A stretch of DNA of 64,000 nt from Anaeromyces robustus (lineage: Eukaryota; Neocallimastigomycota; Neocallimastigomycetes; Neocallimastigales; Neocallimastigaceae), in the NCBI GenBank assembly GCA_002104895.1, contig MCFG01000281.1, positions 1 through 64,000 on the forward strand, given 5' to 3'. This document shows positions 54,153-64,000 of this stretch, piece by piece; the stretch's first letter is position 1; each line of letters opens with the position of its first letter. The position numbers were made by a program, and so were the translations under genes. The notes below the pieces were generated by a model. That model worked only from the letters and a program-made list of their open reading frames with translations, had not been told where the DNA came from and searched no databases.

Positions 54153-57100
54153 TTTTAATAATTTGTATTAAAATTTTATAATTTATAATTATTGTCAATA
54201 TATAATTAAATCTAAATTATTTATAATTATTTATAATTTTTTTTTATATTTTTTATATTTTGACTTGTTTATATTGTTTATTTTTCTTCTAAAAAAAATA
54301 TTTATAATATATATATATAGAAATGTTAAAATATATATAAAATTTGAACTAAAACATATATATATATTTATTTATACTTCTATAACATATAAATTAATAA
54401 TTGAAATTGAACTGAATTGATATATTATTTAAATCCTTTTTTTTTTTAATGTATATTTATGATATCGAAATATAGTTGATATAATTATTTATAATGTTAT
54501 TTTGTCATTAAATATGAATTAAAAAAAAAATTATTTTTTGTATAATTGTTTTATGAATTGACCTTTTTTTAAAAAAAAATATTTTACAAATTAAGAAGTT
54601 AATTCATGATTATATTATAATCTAGTAAAAAATAAATATATATATAAAATAATGATAATTATTAATGAGTATTCCTATGGTATGAATAATTTTATTTAAT
54701 AAAATAAATTATAATGAAATATATTATGGTAAAAAAATGTTAAAATAAAAATATGCATAATTTTTATGGATTAATTTTAATTTTAAAAGTTTAATTTTTT
54801 TTTTTTTTTTTTTAAATAAAGTTTATTGTATGAAAATATAAATTAATAAATATGATAATAATAAATATGTCAATTTTAAAAATGAATTATAATAAAATAT
54901 ATAATTAAATAAATATGTTATTTCTATTATAAAGATGTTTTTAACATTTCAACATTTTATTAAATTAATTTATTAAAAATTAATCTTTTAAAATTGTTAC
55001 TACAACTTCTTTAAAATAAATCCAAAAAAAAAAAAAAAAAAAAAAATATTATTAAAATAAAAAAAATGCCTATATGAAAAAAATTAAATATATTGATATT
55101 ATTAATATGTAATATAATATATAATATATAATATATATTTAATATATTATATATTATATATATAAATATTAATATAAAAAGTTAATATACTCTAAAGAAA
55201 GAACTTTTTATTATTTTATTATATATATTAATAATTATAATTTATAATTAATTTATTCATAATTAAACTATTAAATATTTATTACTATATTATTCATTTT
55301 CAAATATAAAAACATTAAGTAGATTTTATATTATATACAATAAAAATATTAATAAAAAAAAATTTTTTTTTATTATTAAAGTTAAAAATAAAATAATTTC
55401 ATATTTAATCATAATTCTATTTATATTATTCTTGCCACATATTAAATTAATTTTTCTTACTAATTAAGCTTTTAATAAATGAATTGAAAAAAAAAATTTA
55501 AGATTATGCCAATAATCTTAATGGATTTAACACAAATTTTCTTTTATTTACAACAACAACTATTAATAACTAAATAAAAAAAAAAAAAAAAGAACAATAT
55601 ATAAAATAATATAAAAAAAAATAAAAAAATAAATAAAAATACAAGTTATATTGTTTATATTATTATATATAAACAATATTACTTATATTATTAACTATAT
55701 ATAATAAATAGTTCAACTATATAACTCTATATATTTCTATTTCTGTATAATATTACTCTATATATTAGATATAATAATAATATCAAAATCATAAAAAAAT
55801 ATTATATATATGATACATTTATTAAAATTAAAAAAAAAAAAAAAAAAACTTATTAAAATAATATAAATTATTAGAAAAAATAATAAATACTTACTTTACT
55901 CTCTTTATATAACAATTTAATAAAATTGTTGAATAAAATTGATTATTAAATTATAATAATATTGATGTTTTGATTTTATTGTTTTTGTTGTTATAATTAT
56001 ATCAATCTATGTTTTTTTTTCTATTTTATTTTTGTTTGTTTGTTTTTCTTGGTTTTCTTTTTTGTTTTTTTTTTTTCTGTTTTGTTTTTTAAATACTTAT
56101 TTTTATTAAATATTTTTTTTAATTTAATTTTAAAATTTCGTTAATAAAATAAATTATAATTATAAGAAATCAATTTTTTATTGTATTTTTTGATTATATT
56201 TTATTATTACTATTATTATTATTATTATTAATTATATCTTTATATTATTATTGTTTGTTTTCTTGAATTTTTATATTAAAATAGTATTATATTAATTGTA
56301 ATTCTAAACATTATTAATAGATTTCAAAATTTCATAATTTCAAAAAAGGATTTTGAAATCAATATATTAATTTTAATATATTATTATTTATAAAATTTTT
56401 GAAAATCCTGTAATAATATATAATAATATTTAATACTATTATTATTATAAAAAAATATAATTATTAATTATTGTTTTATTGTTATTTAACAAAATCAATA
56501 TTATATAAGATATGATAAAATATAAGTTCTTTTTTTATTACAATTTCAAATTGATATTTTTTCATATGAGTTTTTTTTTTGTTTGTTTCATCTCATATAA
56601 ATAATTATCTTAAAATACTTATTTCAATAAATAAATAGTTATTTATCTACTTATTTATTTACTTTAAATAATTATTAATTCTTTTTTTTTTTTTGTAAAG
56701 TATTAAAATTATTATATCATATATTATATTTTTTATTTTTTCTTTATTTTTAAAAAAAATAAAAAACTTTTACTATAATTTTATTTATTTTTGTTTTCCC
56801 ATTTTTAAATGTAATAAATGTATTATTCAATAAAAATAAGATAAAAAAAAAACTAAAAAGTTTCGGATTATAGTAATTAAAAAGTATCTTTCATATTATT
56901 TATATATATATATTATATAATAATAATAATATATAATAGAATTAAAAAAAATTACTCAAATATGATACTTAGAGAAAAAAAATATAATTTTTATCAATTA
57001 AAATTAAATAAAGAATATAATAATTTGATAATGTAATATATTATATTATACCGGCATATATATTAATTATATATTAAAAGTTTATTTATTATAAAATTCT

Positions 57101-57670
57101 ATTCATTATTAAAAAAAAAATAGACATTTAATTTTAAGAAAAAAGGAGTACAAAAAAAAATGTAGGACAAAAATAGAATTCTTTTTAAAAAATTATAAAA
57201 TTACTTATTATTATTAGTTTTATAATAAAACAAATATTGATTTACACTGAAACTATTGCCAGTGTAACATGACAAAATTTTTAATTAAAATAAGTAAAAA
57301 TTATAGAATTACCTAAATAAATTGTCACATGATTATAATTATATTTATTATAATTTTTATTTATTTTATTTTATTTAAATAATTAACAATTTCATAAATA
57401 CTTTTCTTAAAATACTGATATAAATGTATAATTAAAATAAAAATAATAATAATAAAAAGAATATAAAATCTAAATCTTTAAATAATATAGTTGACACTCT
57501 TATTAACATTTAATATATAAAAGATATTATTAAAAAATATAAAATTTATTTTATTTTATTTTTTTCTTGAAATTATTAATTTAATAATTATCAATGATAA
57601 ATCATCCTAATGTCCAATTTGATTTATATGTGACTGCCATTGACAAAAAAAAAATGGTTAATTAAAAATA
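54153..57670. other. Intergenic, with two small hairpins
   Basis: Upstream of the membrane protein gene. TTAAGATTAT-GCCA-ATAATCTTAA (55498-55521) and TTACACTG-10 bases-CAGTGTAA (57242-57267) are perfect stems. No acceptor precedes the membrane protein start, so no hidden upstream exon is supported. Minus strand 57647-57612 has a short frame (MAVTYKSNWTLG) only. Confidence 0.5.
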
Positions 57671-58018
57671 TTAATTATTCAAGATGTTATTAAAAATAGC
57701 TCTTTTAAAAAAAAAATAGGCACAAAAAAGATATTTTATATGAGATGTACGATAAAAAGTTACCGTTGAGAGATTGAAATTTATTCTTTACAAATGTACA
57801 AAATATATAGTGGTATCATCCTTATCAGTTAAAAAATTAATAAAAAAGGATAATTACAAATTTTTTAATATTATATTTGAAATTTTCAAACTTTTTGATA
57901 ATGAATTTATAAATAATTACTGTACATCTTTGACAATTATTAACTCATGCGCATTGCGCAATATTTCTTTAAAAACTTCACTAAAATTTATAAATCTCTT
58001 CAATATATTTTTCCGCAT
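57671..58018 (-). pseudogene. Decayed gene fragment of unknown family
   Basis: A single minus-strand frame of 116 codons starts MRKNILKRFINFSEVFKEIL and runs through three in-frame TAA codons with coding-like text on both sides: KDVQ*LFINSLSKSLKISNI, then LSFFINFLTDKDDTTIYFVHL. The base make-up is less AT-rich than the flanks. An overlapping 96-codon plus-strand frame (57774-58064) is more likely its shadow. I do not recognise the family. Its place beside other relics suggests a decaying cluster. Confidence 0.35.
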
Positions 58019-58261
58019 TTTTCTTATATTCCTAATAATAGTACATAATACACAACATATTTAAAAAAAATAACATATAGTTGTTAATGTTTTAGTAAAA
58101 AAAAAAAATTGAAAACTATATTTTATAAAATGAAAAAATCGACAAATAAAAATTTATTTTAAAATATATTTTATTATTTAATATGAATTTTAATAACAAA
58201 GAAAAAAAAATTAAAACAAAAAATTTAAAGTGTACTGAAGTGGACGCAATCATACTCCAAT

Positions 58262-58993
58262 TGATTTTGTAATACAGATATTATCGGCTGCTGATGAAAA
58301 TTGTGTTCATAAATCAAATTGTGTTCATAAATCAATATGTGGACCTAGATTTGATCCAAAGACTCAAAAACCCTATATATTTAATATATGAGATTATAAA
58401 ACAAAGAAATAACACCTTAATTAAAGATAGTGTAATGTCCGCTAAACTTTCCCTTGGATAATCCTTATTATTTCTTATATAAATAATAAAATAAGGTGAC
58501 TCTGAAGGCCATATCCTGTGGTTGAAAAAAAATATCTTGTTTCAAGATACCATTCAAATTAACCACTCCAAAAAGCTGCATATTATTGATATTGTTTTTT
58601 TTTTTATTTTTTTCCATTGTTAAAATATCCATACTTCATAAGGTATAATATATATATTATTACTATATTAAATCATTATGTAAGAAGGTTATATTCATTA
58701 TTAAAAGCATTCTGTCCTTATTATCTTGTCCTACTATATTATCAGGATTGACATTTTTAATTAAATTAAGAAAGTTATTGAATAATGATCAAATTTTATT
58801 ATTAACAATAGACTCATTATTAAAATACTTACTTAATACTATAATTAATCCCGAAAATTATAGATAGTTTTGTTTTATAATAAATTAATGAATAATAACG
58901 ATTAATATTGTAATCATCAATTGTAATATTAAATGAATATATGAATATAATATAAATAACATGTTAATTTTACTTTTTATTTAATCTTTTTGT

Positions 58994-59032
<39 letters not shown>

Positions 59033-59040
59033 TTATTATT
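58262..59040 (-). repeat. Segmental duplication, copy A
   Basis: Matches 60788-61470 at roughly nine bases in ten over about 700 bases, same orientation. It differs by an 18-base tandem duplication (ATTGTGTTCATAAATCAA) and about 97 extra bases near 58530-58620. It corresponds to the upstream flank and first codons of the LRR pseudogene but has no LRR sequence after it. Confidence 0.85.
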
Positions 59041-59125
59041 ATTATTATTATTTTATTATAATTATTATTATTATTATTAACTATTATTATTATTATTAAT
59101 ATTATTAATATTATTATTATTATTA

Positions 59126-59149
<24 letters not shown>

Positions 59150-59161
<12 letters not shown>

Positions 59162-59440
59162 TTCACCATTACTTTCATTATTATTATCTCTTTTATTTAA
59201 TTTCTCTAAAATTTTAGATATATCAAAATATAATCCAATACTATTCAACCATAGTATTATTATCATATCATGTAACTCTATACCATGTTGATCCTAATAC
59301 TTTAGCGTATTCTTCAATAGTTTATGCATAAACTATCTGACCTTAATCATCAAAATACACTGGATCATAAATTTTTGAAATGCCTTTATAATTATAACGA
59401 CAAAATATTTTTGGTTCTTTCGCTAAATTATAATTAACGG
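59150..59440 (-). pseudogene. Decayed gene tail, family not recognised
   Basis: Minus strand reads GISKIYDPVYFDD, then after TAA codons GQIVYA and TIEEYAKVLGSTWYRVT; text then continues better in a second frame as DISKILEKLNKRDNNESNGE running into Asn codons of an ATT array. So a frame change and several stops are present. It lies between the two duplicated segments. Confidence 0.35.
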
Positions 59441-59658
59441 AAACCAAAAATTACAAAAAGGCTAAGAAAATTCATATTATATTATTATAATTTTTTTTAT
59501 AAAAATTTTATTTAGAATAATAAAATCAATTTAAAAATAAAAAATAAAAACTATTAATAAAAATTCGAATTTTATTAAAATAACTTTTTAATAATATAAA
59601 AAATTTTCAAAAACATATAGTGATTATCATCATCATACAAAAAAATATTATTTTCCTT

Positions 59659-60838
59659 TTAAATCTTTATAATTAGTATATTTGCTTTTATTTTCACTTT
59701 TTTATAAGGAATTAGTTTTTTAGTGACAAATGAAATCCTAAATATTTTATGACTACTAAGGACATGCATAATATTTAATTCAATTGTACTTATTGGTGTT
59801 TTATTTTTTCTTTTCCAAATTAGAAAAATTATATAATCTTTATTTATATATAAATATTTAAAATTAAATGAAAAATCCTTTAAAATAAAACTGGGTATTA
59901 AATATCCTTCCACAATAATTTCTCTTATTTTGGGCATTTTAAATATTTTTTCAGAAAGATAACTGAATTTATTTTTATGTAAATATAATATTCTTACATG
60001 ATTTAAATTTGATATTAGAGCTGTTAAATATGTTAAATTATTACTATGAAGATCTATTTCTCTTAAATTTCGCATATTTACTATATCAAGAGGTAATTTT
60101 TCTAAATGACGATGACTTAAATTTAAGTTTTTAAAATTTTTATAAAATTTTTTACGATATGCATTTCCATACTGTTTTAAATGATAATAATATAAAAAAT
60201 CATTTTCAGACTTAAAATCGTTTTTTAAAACTTTCTAAATAGAATATTTTTCATCTCCAATTAAAAATATTAAATTTTCCAACTCACTCACTGAACGAGT
60301 AGGAAGATAAACTAAATTTTCATTAAATCCCATTCTTAAAATTTTTAAATTTTTAAGATATTTAATTTCTTCAGGAACGTATTCAAATTCATTTGAAGCT
60401 ATATTTAATATTTTTAAAGAAATTAATCCACCAATTTCTATTGGAATAACTTTTACTTTATTTCCAGAAATATAAAATTCTTTTAAATTTTTAAATTACC
60501 AATTTCTTTTGGAATTTCTTTTATTTCGTTCTGACTAACATCTATTTTTTTTAAATTAGTTAATTTACCTATTTCTTTCGGAAGTTCTTATAATTTTGTA
60601 AACCAAATCACTATAGAAGTTAAATTTTCTAAATATGTTAAAAATTAAAATCTAAATATGTTAAAAATTTCAAATATTTTATATTTTCGGGAAGACTTCT
60701 CACTCTACAATAATTAATTATTAATTGATCTAAATATTTTAATTTTTTAATATCTTCTGAAATATTTTCAGTTACACAATCATGAATTTGTAATACAGAC
60801 ATTATCGGCTGCTGATGAAAATTGTGTTCATAAATCAA
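59659..60838 (-). pseudogene. Leucine-rich-repeat protein pseudogene
   Basis: The minus strand spells about nine LRRs of the type found in intracellular proteins: SEDIKKLKYLDQLIINYC, RVRSLPENIKYLKFL, ELPKEIGKLTNLKKIDVSQN, EIKEIPKEIGNL, IPIEIGGLISLKILNIASN, YVPEEIKYLKNLKILRMGFN, LPLDIVNMRNLREIDLHSN, LISNLNHVRILYLHKN. It is interrupted by a 17-base tandem duplication (60629-60669), a TAA near 60588, a one-base loss near 60493 and a TAG near 60235. The last 138 codons (60075-59659) are open, ending in a non-LRR cap with KKLIPYKKVKIKANILI. The first codons lie in the duplicated segment. LRR proteins of this sort bind other proteins; the ligand is unknown. Confidence 0.75.
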
Positions 60839-61441
60839 TATGTGGACCTAATTAATTATTTAATAGAGAAAAAAAAAAAATATATTTCTGAAATTATAAT
60901 AATTTCAGTAGAAGGTACTATTCGTATTTCACCCTTCTCTAAATAGTAAAATATTATATAACAAAAAAGTAACACTTTAATTAAAGATAGTGTAATGTCC
61001 ACTAAACTCTCCCTTAGATAATCGTCATTATTTATTATATAATAAAATAAGGTGACTCTGAAGGCCATGCCCCGTGGTTAAAATATCCACACTTCATAAG
61101 GTACAATATATATATTATTCCTATATTAAATCATATAAAAAGGTTATTTTATTAAAAACATTTTGTTCTTATTGTCTTGTCTTACTATATAATTATCATT
61201 GACGTTTTTGATTAAATTAAGAAACTTAATGAATAATGATTAAATTTTATTATTAACAGTAGACTCATTATTAAAATCCCTAATACTATAATTAATCCCG
61301 AAAACTATAGAGAGTTTTTTTTTACAATAAATTAATGAATAATAACGATTAATATTATAATCATAAATTGTGATATTAAATGAATATACGAATATAATAT
61401 AAATTACATGATAATTTTACTTTTTATTTAATCTTTTTATT

Positions 61442-61470
<29 letters not shown>
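60788..61470 (-). repeat. Segmental duplication, copy B
   Basis: Counterpart of 58262-59040. It is the 5' end and flank of the LRR pseudogene and includes a 70-codon minus-strand frame (61068-60856, MAFRVTLFYYIINNDDYLRE) that is disrupted in copy A, so it is probably upstream non-coding DNA. Both copies end in TTTA and ATT arrays. Confidence 0.85.

Positions 61471-61528
<58 letters not shown>
61448..61528. repeat. ATT array
   Basis: About 26 copies of ATT at the outer end of duplication copy B; copy A ends in a similar array near 59030-59160. Confidence 0.9.
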
Positions 61529-61725
61529 TTATAAAATTATTTAATTCCAATAATAATACACTATAATGTATATTAAAAGAATGTTTAATAATCTTTTTTT
61601 TTTCTTTTTTTCTTTGATTAACAAAAATAAAAGGTTTTTTTTTTTTATCCTTTATAATACATTTACTTTTTAATGAAATTTTTAAATAAATTTCTTTTGA
61701 TTTTTCATATTTCTTACTAATTTAA

Positions 61726-61766
<41 letters not shown>

Positions 61767-62211
61767 TTTGTAAACAATTAATATTACTATCTAAAAGAAT
61801 TATTATAATTATTTCTTTTTTAATAAAGAAATCTATATAACCTTTTTAAATAATTTAATTATATACAGAAATTACTTAATATTTTATTAATATTATAAAA
61901 ATCTAAACTTTTTTTGACACTAAAAAAATTTTTTTTTTTTTTTTTTTTTTTTTTCTAAATACTTATAATCTTTATTTATATCTTTTATATTTTTATATTT
62001 TTATATTTTATATATTATTATTATTATTATATTATCATTTGTTTATTTAAGGAACAAAACAAAAAAAAATAAATATTTAAATATTATTCATAATTATAAT
62101 TTAATGATAATTAAATATTAATAATAATAAAAGGTATAAAATAAAATAAAAATAAAAATTTTTTTTTTCTTTTTATTATCTTTTATATCATATATATACT
62201 AAAATTTTAAA

Positions 62212-62278
<67 letters not shown>

Positions 62279-62481
62279 TTTTTTTTTTTATACTTTTTAA
62301 AAATTATAAAATTATCTTTATTATCATTAAATTATAATTATTATTATTATTATTATTTACTTATTACAATTTTTATTTTTAAAATTTATAATAATTAATT
62401 TATTATTTTTTTTTATTATTAATTAATTAATGAATTAATTAATTAATTAATATTTATTTTATTATATTATATATTTCTCTA
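61529..62481. other. Intergenic, homopolymers and ATT arrays
   Basis: Poly(T) tracts (61731-61760, 61930-61954), ATT array (62213-62275). It is the 3' flank of the PH-domain gene. No gene seen. Confidence 0.65.
62213..62275. repeat. ATT array
   Basis: About 20 copies of ATT in the 3' flank of the PH-domain gene. Confidence 0.9.
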
Positions 62482-64000
62482 TTAATCACTTTTATTTTTT
62501 AATTCTTGATTTGTACGTTTACGTTCAAGGGCCTCCAATACATGTAAAGCAGACAAAATACTTTGACTAGGATTTACACCACTATATTCTTCTTCTGATG
62601 TAATCGTTGTAGCTGATGTAGGTGAAGAAGATGTATATATTTGATTATCATTAGTATTTGTAACTGTATTGGCAGAATCTGGAGAAACTACGGTTGCTTC
62701 TGACATTTCTGAAGTATGTTTAGTGACAGGTTTAGAAGGACCTTTTCTATGAAGAGAATCAGAACGAGAAGGTGTTTTAGATAAATAGAGAGGTTGAAGT
62801 TGAATGGAAGAAAGGAAAGAAAGTCTTCTTTTTCTACCATTTGGTTTTGCTTGAGTTTGATTTTCAACATAAGAAGTTTTGATCTTCCAATCATTAATTG
62901 TAGTTCTTATAACCTTATACCATATATTTCTTTCTTGTTTACTATTAAACTTTATTCTAACCTTAGAATTGATGACTTGATTATCCGGCATAACATAAAC
63001 ACCATTAATTTCAATTAAATATTCTTGATTTTCAAGGTTAGTTATTGGTAAAACTTTTGTATTTTGGTCAATAATAATTCTACCAAACATTGGTTCATCA
63101 TCTTCCGTTGAATTATAAAAGTAAAGACTATTTTCGGTAAGAATACCAAAGTAAAGTACTGAACACTCATCAGAAACTACTGTTAGTATTGAAGAAAGAA
63201 GAAATCCTGAATAACAAGCTTCTATAACAGTAGGTTGATTTGGAATAGCATAGATTCCCTTTTTCATTAATTCAAATTTTGACATTTCATTTACATTATC
63301 ATAAGAATATAAATAATCATTAGCATTTGCTGTGTAATAATCTGAAGCTGAAGCTGGTTCACAATATAATGCATTTTCAGTATTTACATTTGCATCATTA
63401 TTTACATTATTTCTATTTATATTTGTATCAATAGAAAGTTGTACTGGTTTACCATTCTTTGGTGGTAAAGCTTCTTTTCCAGATTTAGGTATTTCATTAT
63501 TTTCTTCTTCTAAAGCTTGAACTTCTGAAGTAGTTTCTTCTTCAATGGTATCAGTAACCCTTTGAAGTTCAGTAATACAGGTATCTAATTTATTAATTAA
63601 TCCAGAAACACGTCTTCTAGCTTGGGGTGATACTTCATTATTTTTAATTTTTTCTAAATCAAATTCTATATCACTTATACCAGAATCATGATTTTTAGCT
63701 TTAAGTTCCTTAATATTTTCTACATTATCTACTGAAGAAGCTTTAGTATCATCTGTAGTTTTTATACATGTTTCAGCAAATTCCGAATCTAACATAGTAT
63801 CTAAAGTATTTCTTAATTGTTCAATTATAGACGTACTATCAAAACTGGGTTTTCTTTTATTAGCCGTATAACCCATATGAATATTTTGAATCATATTTGA
63901 TAATTCATCAATTCCAGGACCTTTGAATTCAATTGCTCTAACTAAGCAATCTAATTGCTCGGTTTCGGTTTTAGTATCTGGAGCAAAAGTAACTCTATGT
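62482..64000 (-). CDS. PH-domain protein, 5' part beyond the window
   Basis: The frame is open from the right edge (HRVTFAPDTKTETEQLDCLV) to a stop at 62482, 505 codons seen; an internal Met at 63894 is not the likely start. A helical segment of about 100 residues (SIIEQLRNTLDTMLDSEF; RRRVSGLINKLDTCITELQR) comes first, then an acidic linker, then a PH domain from about 63240 to 62870: FLLSSILTVVSDECSVLYFG, LTENSLYFYNSTEDDEPMFG, and the closing helix SKQERNIWYKVIRTTI with its invariant Trp. The tail is Ser/Thr-rich with likely phosphorylation sites (RKRRLSFLS, TPSRSDSL). PH domains bind phosphoinositides or proteins; a signalling or trafficking adaptor is the likely role. Family cannot be fixed without the N-terminal part. 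Confidence 0.8.
   Translation of the reverse strand, partial: HRVTFAPDTKTETEQLDCLVRAIEFKGPGIDELSNMIQNIHMGYTANKRKPSFDSTSIIEQLRNTLDTMLDSEFAETCIKTTDDTKASSVDNVENIKELKAKNHDSGISDIEFDLEKIKNNEVSPQARRRVSGLINKLDTCITELQRVTDTIEEETTSEVQALEEENNEIPKSGKEALPPKNGKPVQLSIDTNINRNNVNNDANVNTENALYCEPASASDYYTANANDYLYSYDNVNEMSKFELMKKGIYAIPNQPTVIEACYSGFLLSSILTVVSDECSVLYFGILTENSLYFYNSTEDDEPMFGRIIIDQNTKVLPITNLENQEYLIEINGVYVMPDNQVINSKVRIKFNSKQERNIWYKVIRTTINDWKIKTSYVENQTQAKPNGRKRRLSFLSSIQLQPLYLSKTPSRSDSLHRKGPSKPVTKHTSEMSEATVVSPDSANTVTNTNDNQIYTSSSPTSATTITSEEEYSGVNPSQSILSALHVLEALERKRTNQELKNKSD

Noticed and set aside
57774-58064. 96-codon plus-strand frame
   Set aside because: Lies opposite the decayed minus-strand frame and has the composition of a shadow.

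Overview
The window looks like nuclear DNA of an anaerobic gut fungus (Neocallimastigomycota). Four things point there: A+T content that looks well above 80 percent, host genes cut by many short AT-rich introns with ordinary GT/AG ends and asparagine runs in proteins; a pyruvate formate-lyase activating enzyme of the type found in anaerobic fungi; fungal-type housekeeping proteins (a Bem1-like SH3-PX-PB1 scaffold, Cms1); and intergenic DNA made almost wholly of A/T microsatellites. The genus is an inference; no rRNA or tRNA gene is present to fix it.

Layout, left to right. 1-1601 (-): 5' five exons of a PFL-activating enzyme, running off the left edge. 4456-6648 (-): CMS1-type 90S pre-ribosome factor with a 334-bp TAAAA array in intron 1. 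8406-8587 (-): a lone EF-hand-like terminal exon. 10962-12856 (-): SH3-PX-PB1 polarity scaffold. 15540-16200: a GC-elevated patch with four consecutive hairpins, the best candidate for something undescribed (ncRNA or small transposon relic). 19579-21541 (+): AIP-like FKBP-TPR co-chaperone, 4 exons. 22192-26159 (+): PRPF4, 10 exons. 26992-29121 (-): DNA primase large subunit, 2 exons. 30320-34087 (+): DCAF4-like WD40 protein, 11 exons. 35748-37880 (-): cyclin K/T-family cyclin, 7 exons. 40129-46614: a young Ty1/copia LTR element on the minus strand, inserted in a TTTA microsatellite. 49158-54152 (-): a 1,664-residue single-pass membrane protein. 57671-61500: a decayed stretch with an LRR pseudogene, two other gene relics and a duplicated segment. 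62482-64000 (-): 3' part of a PH-domain protein, running off the right edge.

Exon coordinates were worked out by hand: each junction uses GT/AG and reading phase closes over every multi-exon host gene (CMS1 361 aa, SH3-PX-PB1 572 aa, AIP-like 462 aa, PRPF4 563 aa, primase 547 aa, DCAF4 635 aa, cyclin 351 aa), which supports the models. The genes do not form one pathway; they are mixed housekeeping functions: anaerobic pyruvate metabolism, ribosome assembly, cell polarity, chaperone work, splicing, DNA replication, ubiquitin ligase targeting and transcription control.
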